Below are positions 53,218 to 62,737 of a stretch of DNA of 64,000 nucleotides, piece by piece. Source of the DNA: Ruegeria sp. PrR005 (lineage in GTDB: Bacteria; Pseudomonadota; Alphaproteobacteria; Rhodobacterales; Rhodobacteraceae). A program made the position numbers and the translations under genes. The notes under the pieces are model-generated. The model made no database searches, was not told the origin of the DNA, and saw nothing but the letters and a program-made list of their open reading frames with translations. Location of the stretch: NCBI RefSeq assembly GCF_010500245.1, contig NZ_JAAGOX010000003.1, positions 95,853 to 159,852 of the forward strand, given 5' to 3'. Positions within the stretch are counted from its first letter, which is position 1; the number at the start of each line of letters is the position of its first letter.

Positions 53218-53589
53218 ATGCTGACGATAACCGAGGAAAAGGGGAATCGCGTGGACGCCGTTGCCAACACCAAGGCGCATTTCATCTGGATCAAGGGGGA
53301 TCCGACACCGACGATCTGCCGCGAGGATGAACGCGTCCTCTACGCGCTCGAGCGCGATGGCCGCGCGGGCCCCAAAGCGGTGCGTGTCGGCTGCCGTCAG
53401 GGAGGCTGTGGCGCCTGCCGCGTGCGCATCGTCTCGGGCGGCTTCGAAACCGGCAAGATGAGCCGCGCCCATGTCACCAAGGAGGAGCAGGATCAGGGCT
53501 ATGTTCTGAGCTGCCGCCTCTACCCCAGAAGTGATCTCGTCCTGGTGCCGGCCTTCGCTGGCCCGCGGCGGGCGACAAAAACCAGGTAA
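53218..53589 (+). CDS. dmpQ: 2Fe-2S ferredoxin (XylT/DmpQ-like)
   Basis: A 123-residue plant-type ferredoxin with C59-x4-C64-x2-C67 and C99 (GCRQGGCGAC ... SCRLYP). In dmp and xyl clusters this protein reactivates catechol 2,3-dioxygenase by reducing its oxidised iron. It opens the operon just before the dioxygenase gene, as in those clusters. The N-terminus is about 12 residues longer than usual. GAGGTGAG precedes the ATG. Confidence 0.88.
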   Translation: MLTITEEKGNRVDAVANTKAHFIWIKGDPTPTICREDERVLYALERDGRAGPKAVRVGCRQGGCGACRVRIVSGGFETGKMSRAHVTKEEQDQGYVLSCRLYPRSDLVLVPAFAGPRRATKTR

Positions 53590-53612
53590 GCATTAGGTTA
53601 GGAGGAAGACCA

Positions 53613-54536
53613 ATGTCTCAGGAAGGACTGCTGCGCCCCGGCATCGTACAGATCCGGGTACTTGATATGGACGAGTCGATCACCCACTACGTGGATCGCA
53701 TCGGTCTTCAGTTCGTGTCCAAAGAAGAGGATGGCCGCGTCTATCTCAAAGGTTACACCGAATTCCACCGCCACAGTGTCGTGCTGCGCGAAGCCGAAGC
53801 CGCCGGGCTGGATTTCTTTGCCTTCAAGGCCGATAGTCAGGCATCGGTTGACAGGTTCCGCAAGCGGATCGAGGACTGGGGCATCGAGGTGAATGACGTG
53901 GTTGCAGGCGAACAGCCAGGCACCGGTGCGCGGATCGGCTTTACCCTGCCCTCCGGTCACCGGCTTGAACTCTATGCAGATATGGACCTGTCCGAGAACC
54001 TCGCGCCCGAGACCAAGAACCCCTATATCTGGAACGTCGAACCCAAGGGAATGAAGGCTCAGCGGCTCGACCACGCGCTGCTCTACGGTCCCAATCTTGA
54101 TGAAACCGAGAAATTCCTCTGCGAGGTGCTCGACTTCCACGTGCCGGAACGGGTCGACCTGCCCGATGGCACTTTGGGCATCTGGGCCACCGTCTCGAAC
54201 AAGGCGCATGACATCGCATTGGTTAAACATGACGAGCCGGGCAAACTGCACCATGTCGCTTTCTTCCTGGAGGATTGGTCGGAAGTTGGCCACGCCGCCG
54301 ACATCATGACGCGCTACGACATCAGCCGCGATGTCGGCCCAACCCGTCACGGCATCACCGGCGGCCAGACGATCTACTTCTTTGATCCCTCGGGCAACCG
54401 CAACGAAGTCTTTGCCGGCGGCTATACCGCATACAAGGATCACCCGCCTCGGGTCTGGGACGGCAACAATGTGGGCCGCGGCATCTTTTACTACGAGCGT
54501 CAGCTCAACGATGCCTTCCTGTCTGTCGTGACCTGA
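53613..54536 (+). CDS. dmpB: Catechol 2,3-dioxygenase
   Basis: A 307-residue extradiol dioxygenase made of two vicinal-oxygen-chelate modules. The iron ligands His154 (LDHALLYG), His214 (LHHVAFFLEDW) and Glu265 (NEVFAGG) match His153, His214 and Glu265 of the Pseudomonas XylE enzyme. It opens catechol to 2-hydroxymuconic semialdehyde using Fe2+ and O2. It is flanked by its ferredoxin and by an HbpS-like gene. Confidence 0.96.
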   Translation: MSQEGLLRPGIVQIRVLDMDESITHYVDRIGLQFVSKEEDGRVYLKGYTEFHRHSVVLREAEAAGLDFFAFKADSQASVDRFRKRIEDWGIEVNDVVAGEQPGTGARIGFTLPSGHRLELYADMDLSENLAPETKNPYIWNVEPKGMKAQRLDHALLYGPNLDETEKFLCEVLDFHVPERVDLPDGTLGIWATVSNKAHDIALVKHDEPGKLHHVAFFLEDWSEVGHAADIMTRYDISRDVGPTRHGITGGQTIYFFDPSGNRNEVFAGGYTAYKDHPPRVWDGNNVGRGIFYYERQLNDAFLSVVT

Positions 54537-54537
54537 C

Positions 54538-54969
54538 ATGACGGCCATGCTCCCGACATATCGTCTGTCGTCCAGCGCAGCGCTTACCGCCGTTTCGGCG
54601 GCGGTAAGCCATGCCGAAGGGCTTGGCGCTCAGGTCAATGCCTGCGTCGTCGACGCCGGCGGCAATCAGATCGCCTTTCTCCGGGGCGACGGGGCGTTTT
54701 TGCCGTCGGGAAAAATCGCCCGTGACAAGGCCAGAACATCGGCTGGCTTCAAACTGCCGAGTGGCGCGCTTTATGAGGCCCTGAAGGCCGAACCCGCCGT
54801 GCTTCGGGGTATCCTGGCACAACCGCATGTCGCGGCGTTCCCCGGCGGGCTGCCGATCACCGCAAAGGGTGAGGTGATCGGCGGCATCGGCGTGTCCGGC
54901 GCAACAGCGGATCAGGACGAAGCCTGTGCCCGTGCCGGACTCGCAGCAATCGGGTTACCTCCAGAATAG
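54538..54969 (+). CDS. HbpS/GlcG-family protein
   Basis: A 143-residue protein of the HbpS/GlcG (DUF336) family: VNACVVDAGGNQIAFLRGDGA, the KARTSAGF helix and FPGGLPITAKGEVIGGIGVSGAT are diagnostic. Relatives bind heme or small ligands, but the enzyme activity is unproven. The start is one base after the dioxygenase stop and the aldehyde dehydrogenase follows in 10 bp, so it is fully inside the pathway operon, where dmpD would stand in Pseudomonas-like clusters. Confidence 0.87.
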   Translation: MTAMLPTYRLSSSAALTAVSAAVSHAEGLGAQVNACVVDAGGNQIAFLRGDGAFLPSGKIARDKARTSAGFKLPSGALYEALKAEPAVLRGILAQPHVAAFPGGLPITAKGEVIGGIGVSGATADQDEACARAGLAAIGLPPE

Positions 54970-54979
54970 GAAGACCAAA

Positions 54980-56494
54980 ATGTCACTCGCACAAGAACTT
55001 GAGCCGCAGGCTCAGGCCGGGACCCGTTTTCGTGTCGATGAGGTCATGCACTTCATCAATGGCGCATATACCGCAGGCACCAGCGGCCGGACCTTTGACA
55101 ATATCAACCCGGTGACCGGCGAGAAGACCGGCATCATCCACGAGGCGCTGAAACCCGAAGTCGACGCCGCGGTGACGGCGGCCCGGCAGGCTCTGCGGGG
55201 GCCCTGGGGCAAGCTCAGCCTGGCCCAGAGAACCAATCTGCTGCATGCCGTTGCCGACGAGATCAACCGGCGGTTCGATGACTTCCTCGAGGCCGAGATC
55301 CTTGACACCGGTAAGCCGCGTTCGTTGGCCAGCCATATCGACATCCCGCGCGGTGCGGCCAATTTCAAGGTCTTTGCCGACACGGTGAAGAACGCACCGA
55401 CCGAGGCCTTCGAATTCGACACTCCAGACGGCAATGGCGCGTTGAACTATGCCGTGCGCAAACCCAAGGGCGTGATCGCGGTAATCAGCCCGTGGAACCT
55501 GCCGTTGCTGCTGATGACGTGGAAGGTCGGCCCAGCGTTGGCCTGCGGCAACACCGTCGTTGTCAAGCCAAGCGAAGAAACCCCGCGCACCACCGCTCTT
55601 TTGGGCGAGGTAATGAACGCCGTTGGCGTGCCGCCGGGCGTGTTCAATGTCGTCAACGGCTTTGGGCCCAACAGCGCCGGCGCCTATCTGACAGAACATC
55701 CCGGCGTCGACGGCATCACCTTTACCGGTGAAACCCGCACCGGCGAGATCATCACCCAGGCCGCGGCCATTGGCCTGCGCCATGTGTCGATGGAATGTGG
55801 CGGCAAGAATCCAGGCATCGTGTTTGCCGACTGCGACATCGAGAAGGCAATCGAAGGCACGATGCGCTCGGTCTTCGCCAATTGCGGCCAGGTCTGCCTG
55901 GGAACCGAGCGGGTCTATGTCGAGCGACCGATCTTCGACGATTTCGTCGCCCGGCTCAAGGCCGGCGCCGAAGGGCTGAAATTGGGCCGCCCCGACGCAC
56001 CTGGTACCAATCTCGGCCCGGCGATAAGCGCCGAACACCAGCAGAAGATCCTGAGCTACTACGAGCTGGCAAAGGAAGAAGGTGCCACGGTGATCACCGG
56101 TGGCGGCATTCCCGAGATGCCCGACGACCTGAAAGGCGGCGCCTGGGTCGAACCGACAATCCTGACCGGTCTCAGCGAGGACGCCCGCGTGGTCAAGGAG
56201 GAGGTGTTCGGACCGGTCTGCCACATCCAGCCTTTCGATACCGAAGACGAAGCCATCGCGATGGCCAATGACACCCGCTATGGTCTGGCCGCTGCAATCT
56301 GGACCGAGAATCTGACCCGCGCCCACCGGGTCGCGCCACGGCTCGATGTCGGCATCGTCTGGATCAACTCCTGGTTCCTGCGCGATCTGCGCACCGCCTT
56401 CGGCGGTGCCAAGCATTCCGGCATCGGCCGCGAAGGCGGCGTGCACGGCTTCGAGTTCTATACCGAACTCTCCAACATCTGCATCAAGCTCTGA
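54980..56494 (+). CDS. dmpC: 2-hydroxymuconic semialdehyde dehydrogenase
   Basis: A 504-residue NAD-dependent aldehyde dehydrogenase. SPWNLPLLLMTWKVGPALACG binds NAD, the general base Glu is in SMECGGKNPG and the nucleophile Cys in FANCGQVCLG. It oxidises the ring-cleavage product to 2-hydroxymuconate (4-oxalocrotonate). The N-terminus is about 18 residues longer than in Pseudomonas. ATG at 54980 is chosen since the longer frame overlaps the previous gene. Confidence 0.94.
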   Translation: MSLAQELEPQAQAGTRFRVDEVMHFINGAYTAGTSGRTFDNINPVTGEKTGIIHEALKPEVDAAVTAARQALRGPWGKLSLAQRTNLLHAVADEINRRFDDFLEAEILDTGKPRSLASHIDIPRGAANFKVFADTVKNAPTEAFEFDTPDGNGALNYAVRKPKGVIAVISPWNLPLLLMTWKVGPALACGNTVVVKPSEETPRTTALLGEVMNAVGVPPGVFNVVNGFGPNSAGAYLTEHPGVDGITFTGETRTGEIITQAAAIGLRHVSMECGGKNPGIVFADCDIEKAIEGTMRSVFANCGQVCLGTERVYVERPIFDDFVARLKAGAEGLKLGRPDAPGTNLGPAISAEHQQKILSYYELAKEEGATVITGGGIPEMPDDLKGGAWVEPTILTGLSEDARVVKEEVFGPVCHIQPFDTEDEAIAMANDTRYGLAAAIWTENLTRAHRVAPRLDVGIVWINSWFLRDLRTAFGGAKHSGIGREGGVHGFEFYTELSNICIKL

Positions 56495-56507
56495 GGACCC
56501 CTGACAC

Positions 56508-57302
56508 ATGGTGAACGAAACCCAGATCCAGGAGGCCGCCGACAGGCTGTGGAACGCCTGGCAAAGCAACAACCCCGCCGCGCCGGTGCGCGACCTGATC
56601 GGCGAAACCGATGCCGGAGCCGCATACAAGGTACAAGAGATCAACACCAAACGTTGGCTCGGCGGCGAGGAGCGCGTGCTGTCCGGCCGCAAGATCGGAC
56701 TGACCGCCAAGACGGTACAGGTGCAGCTCGGCGTCGATCAACCGGATTACGGCATGCTCTACGACGACATGGAGGTAATGGACGGCGACGACATCCCCTG
56801 GTCGCGTTGCCAGCAGCCAAAGGTCGAAGCCGAGGTCGCCTTTGTCATGGCCGCGCCGCTGACCGGCGGACATATCAGGATGGTCGACGTGATGGCCTCA
56901 ATCGGCTTTGCGGCGCCGGCTATCGAAGTGGTCGGCAGCCGGGTCCGGAATTGGGATATCCGCCTCACCGACACAATCGCCGACAACGCTTCGTCCGGTC
57001 TCTACGTCCTGGGACAAACGCCAAAGCGCCTGGGCGACTTCGACCCGCGCCTTTGCGGCATGGTGATGCTCAGAAACAACGAACCGGTTTCGGTCGGCGC
57101 GGGTGCCGCCTGCCTCGGCAGCCCGCTGAACGCGACCCTCTGGTTGGCGCGGAAGATGGCCGCCGTGGGCCGCCCGCTGAACCCCGGCGACGTTGTCCTG
57201 TCGGGCGCGCTCGGACCCATGGTCGAGGCCGCTCCGGGTGACGTTTTCGAGGCACGCATCAATGGGCTCGGATCGGTCCGCGCCGCCTTTGCAAAGGAAT
57301 GA
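56508..57302 (+). CDS. dmpE: 2-oxopent-4-enoate hydratase
   Basis: A 264-residue member of the fumarylacetoacetate hydrolase-related hydratase/decarboxylase family ([25 protein letters not shown], then VEAEVAFVM with metal-binding Glu residues). It hydrates 2-hydroxypenta-2,4-dienoate to 4-hydroxy-2-oxovalerate. I call this copy the hydratase and the one at 59270 the decarboxylase by operon position and sequence type. The two are paralogues, and DmpE and DmpH form a complex in known systems. Confidence 0.88.
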   Translation: MVNETQIQEAADRLWNAWQSNNPAAPVRDLIGETDAGAAYKVQEINTKRWLGGEERVLSGRKIGLTAKTVQVQLGVDQPDYGMLYDDMEVMDGDDIPWSRCQQPKVEAEVAFVMAAPLTGGHIRMVDVMASIGFAAPAIEVVGSRVRNWDIRLTDTIADNASSGLYVLGQTPKRLGDFDPRLCGMVMLRNNEPVSVGAGAACLGSPLNATLWLARKMAAVGRPLNPGDVVLSGALGPMVEAAPGDVFEARINGLGSVRAAFAKE

Positions 57303-57307
57303 CACAC

Positions 57308-58252
57308 ATGAGCAAGATCAAATGCGCCATCATCGGCTCAGGCAATATCGGCACCGATCTGATGATCAAGATCATGCGCACCTCGAAAGTTCTGGAAATG
57401 GGTGCCATGGTCGGGATCGACCCAGAGTCGGACGGGCTCGCCCGCGCCAGGCGGATGGGCGTTGCCGCCACCCATGAGGGTCTCGAAGGGCTGCGAGCGC
57501 TACCCGAATACCAGGACATCCAGATCGTATTCGACGCCACCAGCGCCGGAGCGCACAAGCGCCACTCCGAAGCGGTGATCGCCGATGGCAAGCAGATGAT
57601 CGACCTGACGCCCGCTGCAATCGGGCCCTACACCATCCCGCCAGTCAATCTCGACGCCAATCTCGACAAGATGAACGTCAACATGGTGACTTGCGGTGGT
57701 CAGGCGACCATTCCCATGGTGGCAGCGGTCAACCGCGTTTCACCGGTGCGCTATGGCGAGATTGTCGCCTCGATCAGCTCCAGATCCGCCGGTCCCGGCA
57801 CCCGCGCGAACATCGACGAGTTTACCAAGACCACGGCGGAAGCGATCCAGAAGGTTGGCGGCGCTGAGCGGGGCAAGGCGATCATCATCCTCAACCCGGC
57901 CGAGCCACCGCTGATCATGCGCGACACGGTGTTCTGCCTCTGCGACGAGGCCGACACCGGCGCAATCCGCAAATCTGTCGATGACATGGTCGCCGAAGTG
58001 CAAAGCTATGTGCCGGGCTACCGGCTCAAGCAAGAGGTGCAGTTCGAGCATATCGGCTCGAACAAACCACTGCATATCCCGGAAATGGGCGGCGACTTCA
58101 CCGGCCTCAAGGTTTCGATCTTTGTCGAGGTCGAGGGCGCGGCCCATTACCTCCCCGCCTATGCGGGCAACCTCGACATCATGACCAGCGCGGCGATGAA
58201 AACCGCCGAGCGCCTGGCCATCAAACGCAACTGGGTGCAGGAGGCAGCATGA
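57308..58252 (+). CDS. dmpF: Acetaldehyde dehydrogenase (acylating)
   Basis: A 314-residue enzyme with [11 protein letters not shown] as the NAD site and the catalytic Cys in [10 protein letters not shown]. It turns acetaldehyde, channelled from the aldolase, into acetyl-CoA. The end of this gene is one base from dmpG, so the two partners of the bifunctional complex are made together. A longer frame from 57299 lacks a better ribosome site. Confidence 0.95.
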   Translation: MSKIKCAIIGSGNIGTDLMIKIMRTSKVLEMGAMVGIDPESDGLARARRMGVAATHEGLEGLRALPEYQDIQIVFDATSAGAHKRHSEAVIADGKQMIDLTPAAIGPYTIPPVNLDANLDKMNVNMVTCGGQATIPMVAAVNRVSPVRYGEIVASISSRSAGPGTRANIDEFTKTTAEAIQKVGGAERGKAIIILNPAEPPLIMRDTVFCLCDEADTGAIRKSVDDMVAEVQSYVPGYRLKQEVQFEHIGSNKPLHIPEMGGDFTGLKVSIFVEVEGAAHYLPAYAGNLDIMTSAAMKTAERLAIKRNWVQEAA

Positions 58253-58253
58253 C

Positions 58254-59273
58254 ATGACCACGCTCTATATTCAGGACGTCACCCTGCGCGACGGCATGCA
58301 TGCGGTGCGCCACCAGTATGATCTGGGCCATGTCCGCGACATCGCCCAGGCGCTGGACGAGGCCGGTGTCGACGCGATCGAGGTCGCCCATGGCGACGGG
58401 TTGACCGGTTCGACCTTTAACTATGGCTTCGGCGCCCATACCGACGCGGCCTGGATCACCGAGGCCGCAAAGGTGATCAAACGCGCAAAGCTGACCACGC
58501 TTCTCTTGCCCGGCATCGGCACGATCGAGGATCTCAAGCGCGCCCGCGACAAGGGCGTGCAATCGGTGCGCATCGCCACCCATTGCACCGAAGCCGACGT
58601 TTCAGCCCAGCACATCGCTGCGGCCAAGGAGATGGGCCTCGATGTCTCGGGCTTCTTGATGATGAGCCACATGACCGATCCGAACACCTTGGCACAGGAA
58701 GCGCAGAAGATGGAAAGCTACGGCGCCGATTGCGTCTATGTTACCGATTCTGGTGGGCGGCTGACGATGTGCGGCGTTCAGGAACGGTTCGATCACTACG
58801 ACGCGGTTCTGGAGGCCGGAACAGAGCGCGGCGCCCATATGCACGAGAACCTGTCACTGTCGGTGGCCAATTCCGTCATCGCGGTCGAACATGGCGCAAC
58901 CCGTATAGACGCCTCGCTGGCCGGAATGGGCGCGGGCGCGGGCAACACCCCGCTCGAAGCTTTCATCGCCGTTGCCAACATCTACGGCTGGCAGCACAAT
59001 TGCGATCTGTTCAAGCTTCAGGACGCTGCCGAAATCCTGGTGCGGCCGTTGCAGGATCGGCCTGTGCGAGTCGACCGCGAGACCATGACACTGGGCTACT
59101 CCGGGGTCTATTCCAGCTTTCTGCGCCATGCCGAACGCGCCGCCGAGATGTACGGGCTCGACACCCGCGAGATCCTGCTCAAGGTCGGTGAACGCAAAAT
59201 GGTCGGCGGCCAGGAAGACATGATCGTCGACATCGCGCTCGACCTCGTCAAGGAACGGGAGGCCGCAGTATGA
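58254..59273 (+). CDS. dmpG: 4-hydroxy-2-oxovalerate aldolase
   Basis: A 339-residue HMGL-like TIM-barrel aldolase: [16 protein letters not shown] holds the metal-binding Asp and the catalytic region, and [15 protein letters not shown] gives the two metal His residues. It splits 4-hydroxy-2-oxovalerate to pyruvate and acetaldehyde and hands the aldehyde to DmpF. It overlaps dmpH by 4 bp. Confidence 0.95.
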   Translation: MTTLYIQDVTLRDGMHAVRHQYDLGHVRDIAQALDEAGVDAIEVAHGDGLTGSTFNYGFGAHTDAAWITEAAKVIKRAKLTTLLLPGIGTIEDLKRARDKGVQSVRIATHCTEADVSAQHIAAAKEMGLDVSGFLMMSHMTDPNTLAQEAQKMESYGADCVYVTDSGGRLTMCGVQERFDHYDAVLEAGTERGAHMHENLSLSVANSVIAVEHGATRIDASLAGMGAGAGNTPLEAFIAVANIYGWQHNCDLFKLQDAAEILVRPLQDRPVRVDRETMTLGYSGVYSSFLRHAERAAEMYGLDTREILLKVGERKMVGGQEDMIVDIALDLVKEREAAV

Positions 59274-60037
59274 CCGATCTGGTAAAACTGGCCGAAATCG
59301 CCGATACCGCTGCGCTCACCGCCAAGGCCATGCCGCAGTTTTCCGACACCCAGGCGCTGTCGGTCGCCGAAGGTTATGCCGTGCAGGCCCTGTCAATGCA
59401 GCGCCGCTATGCCCGCGGCGACCGTCGCATCGGCATCAAGATGGGTTTCACCAGCCGCGCCAAACAGTTGCAAATGGGCCTTAGCGACATGATCTGGGGG
59501 CGCCTGACCGAGAGCATGCGCGAGGAGGAAGGCGGCACCATCGACTTTGGCCGCTACGTGCATCCGCGCGTCGAACCCGAGATCGCCTATCTGATCCGCG
59601 ACCGGCTGGCAGGAAATGTCACGCCGCTGGAGGCGATGAACGCGGTTGCGGGCGTGGCGCCCGCGATGGAGATCATCGACAGCCGCTATGACAATTTCAA
59701 GTTCGACCTGGGCGACGTGGTGGCCGACAATTCCTCGTCCTCGGGCTTTGTCATCGGCGACTGGTTCGCCCCGGATACCGATGTGCGCAATCTCGGGCTG
59801 GTGATGTCGATCAATGGGCGGGCCGTGGCGGTGGGTTCGACGGCAGCGATCCTCGGCAATCCGGCCCGCGCGCTTGCGGCAGCCGCTCGCATGGCGGCCA
59901 GCGCCGGCGAGGTGCTCCATCCCGGCGATATCGTGTTGGCGGGCGGGGCCACCGCCGCAGCGGCGCTTGCGCCCGGCGACCATGTCGAAACCCAGTTCCA
60001 GACGCTGGGTACCGTCACCTTCAACGTCGGAGGCTGA
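59270..60037 (+). CDS. dmpH: 4-oxalocrotonate decarboxylase
   Basis: A 255-residue protein of the same family as DmpE, with [24 protein letters not shown] and VEPEIAYLI as metal- and substrate-binding blocks. It decarboxylates 2-oxo-hex-3-enedioate to 2-hydroxypenta-2,4-dienoate, the substrate of DmpE. The start overlaps dmpG by 4 bp and dmpI follows after 3 bp. Confidence 0.9.
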   Translation: MTDLVKLAEIADTAALTAKAMPQFSDTQALSVAEGYAVQALSMQRRYARGDRRIGIKMGFTSRAKQLQMGLSDMIWGRLTESMREEEGGTIDFGRYVHPRVEPEIAYLIRDRLAGNVTPLEAMNAVAGVAPAMEIIDSRYDNFKFDLGDVVADNSSSSGFVIGDWFAPDTDVRNLGLVMSINGRAVAVGSTAAILGNPARALAAAARMAASAGEVLHPGDIVLAGGATAAAALAPGDHVETQFQTLGTVTFNVGG

Positions 60038-60040
60038 ACC

Positions 60041-60220
60041 ATGCCCTTGGTGGAGGTCACGATAATCGAGGGGCGCCCGCCCGAACGCAAGCGAGCGCTG
60101 ATCCGCGAGGTCACCGATGCGGTCGAACACGCACTCGAAGCGCCGCGTGCCAGCATTCGGGTGGTCATCCGTGAGGTTCCAGCGGCGCATTGGGGCGTTG
60201 GGGGCGAGCCCAAAGGCTAA
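60041..60220 (+). CDS. dmpI: 4-oxalocrotonate tautomerase
   Basis: A 59-codon protein that after Met removal begins with the catalytic Pro1 (PLVEVTIIEGR). Arg11 and Arg39 are present at the numbers known from Pseudomonas 4-OT. Position 50 is Trp in place of Phe50, a conservative change in the active-site wall. It converts 2-hydroxymuconate to the 2-oxo isomer for DmpH. It is the last gene of the operon and too short for most gene callers' cutoffs. Confidence 0.9.
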   Translation: MPLVEVTIIEGRPPERKRALIREVTDAVEHALEAPRASIRVVIREVPAAHWGVGGEPKG

Positions 60221-60245
60221 CGGCCTGGCTGAATCCACGCGGAAC

Positions 60246-60268
60246 GGCCGGGCCGCAAAGGCCCGGCC
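60246..60268. terminator. Hairpin after dmpI, probable operon terminator
   Basis: A perfect 9-bp GC stem (GGCCGGGCC, loop GCAAA, GGCCCGGCC) starts 26 bp after the dmpI stop and is followed by AAAA. It lies before the 3' end of a convergent desaturase gene. The lack of a T-run on the plus strand leaves efficiency uncertain. Confidence 0.55.
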
Positions 60269-60398
60269 AAAATCGCGATCTTGCGGTGCGTCCGGCTTGG
60301 GCATGCGATCTGCGTCCGTTGCGTCTTGGCCAAGGTTTCGGCCCTTTCCGGACATCAGGCAAACTTGAATGCCCGCCGAGATCAAACACACAACCGCC

Positions 60399-61553
60399 TC
60401 AGGCGGAAAGTGCCCGGGCTTCGGCGAAAGTCAGGAGGCGTCGGCGGTTCTCGTCCCAGAGATGCAGCCGGGCGCAATGAAAGCTTTCCCATAATGTGAT
60501 GCGTCTGGTCTGTCCCAGAATCTCGTGATCCTTGATCACTTCGGATAGGCGATAGAACGGGATTCGGCTGGCCAGATGGTGAACGTGATGGACGCCGATG
60601 TTGCCTGTGATCCAACGTAGGATACCGGGTAAATCATAGTGCGAACTGCCGTAGAGGGCCGCCTCCTGGATGGTCCACTCGTCCTCATGTTGCCAGCTGG
60701 TTTCTTCGAACTGGTGCTGCACGTAGAAGAACCACGTCCCAGCGATCGCGCCAAAAAACATGGTCGGCACAAACACCAGCAGCAGCACATCCCAGCCGCC
60801 CAGCCAGACAATAGTTGTAAAGCTTATGGCGATGGCGGCATTCGTTGCCATCGCGCTCATCCAATAGCGCCAACCAGAGCGCATCAGGTGAACGGGCAGC
60901 CGGTTCTGCAAGAAGAAGATGTAGAACGGCACCACCCCGAAAAGGAAGACGGGGTTGCGAATAAGGCGGTAAGTGGCCCGACCGAGCCATCCCTTTTGCT
61001 GATACTCGGTCACTGTCAGGGTCGGGATGTCTCCGACGCCCCTCCGGTCCAGATTACCGGTCGAGGCATGATGAATTGCATGTGTCCGCCGCCAGACGTC
61101 ATAGGGCGTAAGTGTGAAGACGCCAAGCACCCGGCCGATCCAGTCGCAAAGGCGCCGGTCGCGGAACAGGGACCCGTGCCCGCAATCGTGCTGAATAATG
61201 AACAGACGGACAAGGAAGGCAGCATTCGCCAGGGCCAAGGCCAGTGCAATGGCAGGACTGATTGTCAGCATCCACCAGGCAACGGCCCATATCGCGACGA
61301 ACGGCACGACGGTGACAGCGAGTTCAAGAACGCTTCGGGAGTGACGCGGCTGACGGTATCTCGCCAGTGTCCGGGTCCAGTCCTGGGCATTCAGGTGTCT
61401 GATGCCCGGCGCGGAAACAGAGTCACCGGACTGGGCGACCGCCGTTGGCACGCCCGTCGATGGGGTTTGACCCAGCGATGCGACAGGGGGTCGCTCTTGG
61501 TCTGGGCGGTCCGCTTGGACGTCGCCTTCCGGAGTGCCTGTACTGCGATCCAT
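60399..61553 (-). CDS. Fatty acid desaturase (membrane, three His boxes)
   Basis: A 384-residue membrane protein with HDCGHGS, HAIHHAS and VHHVHH boxes and four to five hydrophobic helices. It is of the omega-6/acyl-lipid desaturase kind and is unlike the shorter desaturase at 2197-3141. The first 50-60 residues are hydrophilic and not conserved. ATG at 61553 is used, since the longer frame adds only low-complexity sequence. Whether it belongs functionally to the phenol locus, for instance in membrane adaptation to phenol, is open. Confidence 0.85.
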   Translation of the reverse strand: MDRSTGTPEGDVQADRPDQERPPVASLGQTPSTGVPTAVAQSGDSVSAPGIRHLNAQDWTRTLARYRQPRHSRSVLELAVTVVPFVAIWAVAWWMLTISPAIALALALANAAFLVRLFIIQHDCGHGSLFRDRRLCDWIGRVLGVFTLTPYDVWRRTHAIHHASTGNLDRRGVGDIPTLTVTEYQQKGWLGRATYRLIRNPVFLFGVVPFYIFFLQNRLPVHLMRSGWRYWMSAMATNAAIAISFTTIVWLGGWDVLLLVFVPTMFFGAIAGTWFFYVQHQFEETSWQHEDEWTIQEAALYGSSHYDLPGILRWITGNIGVHHVHHLASRIPFYRLSEVIKDHEILGQTRRITLWESFHCARLHLWDENRRRLLTFAEARALSA

Positions 61554-61648
61554 GTCGTGGCCGTAGGACGGCTGACACCGCAGGTGTGGCGATGGGGAAG
61601 AAGGTCGGTGGGGCAATCTGGGATCCTCTGCGGTGGAGCGTGTCACGA

Positions 61649-61852
61649 TCAAGGCCGACGAACGGAGATTCCGCCGGCAATAATCCGATTCATGAGAGCC
61701 GCAACCGCTTGGTGCATTTCCGCGCCCGGGCCGACGGCGTTTTCATGGGTCGCCGCGGCGTCGCGAAGTATCCCTATGATCTCGTGCTCGGGAAGCAGCT
61801 TGTAGTCGTGTATCGTAAGCAGAAGCGCCTCGCAAATCGAAAGGGCCGCCAT
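61649..61852 (-). CDS. Small conserved protein of unknown function
   Basis: A 67-residue helical protein starting MAALSICEALLLTIHDYKLL, a pattern I associate with small hypothetical proteins of rhizobia and roseobacters. A TTG at 61879 could add nine residues. It lies about 95 bp upstream of the desaturase on the same strand and may be cotranscribed with it. No function can be given. Confidence 0.6.
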   Translation of the reverse strand: MAALSICEALLLTIHDYKLLPEHEIIGILRDAAATHENAVGPGAEMHQAVAALMNRIIAGGISVRRP

Positions 61853-62045
61853 GCCAGCATGATCTGTTTTGTCGGGCAACGTGGGCGCTCCTCGCTGTGA
61901 AAGGTGCGGCAGGCGGTGGCGCGCCGTGGTAATCGGCTCCTTTGTTGCAGGAAATGTTATAAAATGAGCTGATCTGAAGCAGTGGCTTGGTCATACGTGT
62001 TCGCGACTGCCTCCATCAGAACCTGCTGATTCTGCGAGGGCGTAC

Positions 62046-62381
62046 ATGACCGGCGTGGCGCACAACCCCTTCATTCACAAGCTTTCGGCTTTCGTCATCT
62101 TGACGGAGGCGGAGCTCGCCGTACTTGCCCGGCTGCACCGACGCCGCCGGACATTCGCTGCTGGACAGGTCATGGTCCATCAGGGGCAATCCACCCAGAC
62201 GGCTTACATCTTGTCGGCGGGCTGGGTTTGTTCCTGCAAGATCCAGCCGGATGGGACGCGCCAGATCGTCGATTTCCAGGCGCCTGAGGATTTTCTTGGA
62301 TTGCGCAGCGTGCTGTTGCCCTCACGTTCGGAAACACCATCACTGGTACTCACCCGCCATACAAGAGGCCAGAAGTTATGA
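62046..62381 (+). pseudogene. Crp/Fnr-family regulator, truncated
   Basis: The frame begins like a Crp/Fnr protein (NPFIHKLSAFVILTEAELAVLARL, the cyclic-nucleotide-binding-like barrel with IQPDGTRQIVDFQAPEDFLGLRSVLL). It loses family likeness near residue 98 (base 62340) and stops at 111 residues. The second half, including the helix-turn-helix, is missing, so it cannot bind DNA. A junction to unrelated sequence is likely, and an IS element is 280 bp downstream. Confidence 0.7.
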
Positions 62382-62427
62382 CGACGAGGGCCATCGCCGA
62401 AGGTGCAAGCCAGAGATCGCGACCACA

Positions 62428-62541
62428 ATGGTCTTGGGCGACGTTCCACAAGAGCGCGAATGCTTGCGGTGCGATGCCTTGGTCTGCAGCGGGAGTTTCG
62501 GAGAACGGATTTGCAGGCCCTGCAAGGGGTCGAACGCCTAG
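62428..62541 (+). pseudogene. Fragment of a small CxxC...CxxC protein
   Basis: 37 codons with ECLRCDAL and ERICRPCKGSNA, the C-terminal zinc-binding end of a small protein family common in rhizobia and roseobacters. No proper N-terminus is present. It is probably a leftover of deletion between the broken Crp/Fnr gene and the IS. The rest of 62382-62657 shows nothing recognisable. Confidence 0.4.
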
Positions 62542-62737
62542 CGAAACGCCGTGCACGTTAGCCGCTCCTTATCCCCGCGGCCGGTGCAGATCCATGGTTC
62601 CTCGCTGCTGAGCCTCGTGCTGTTAAGGAGGTTGCCTATGATCCAGCTATTCCCTGCTGAGCTACCCCCAAAATTTTGGACACTGACGTAAGCTAGGATT
62701 TGCTGTCTGCTGATCTTCGACGAGAAGGAGATCAGAG

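Noticed and set aside
54983..56710. Long minus-strand frame of 575 codons
   Set aside because: It is the shadow of the dmpC aldehyde dehydrogenase gene.
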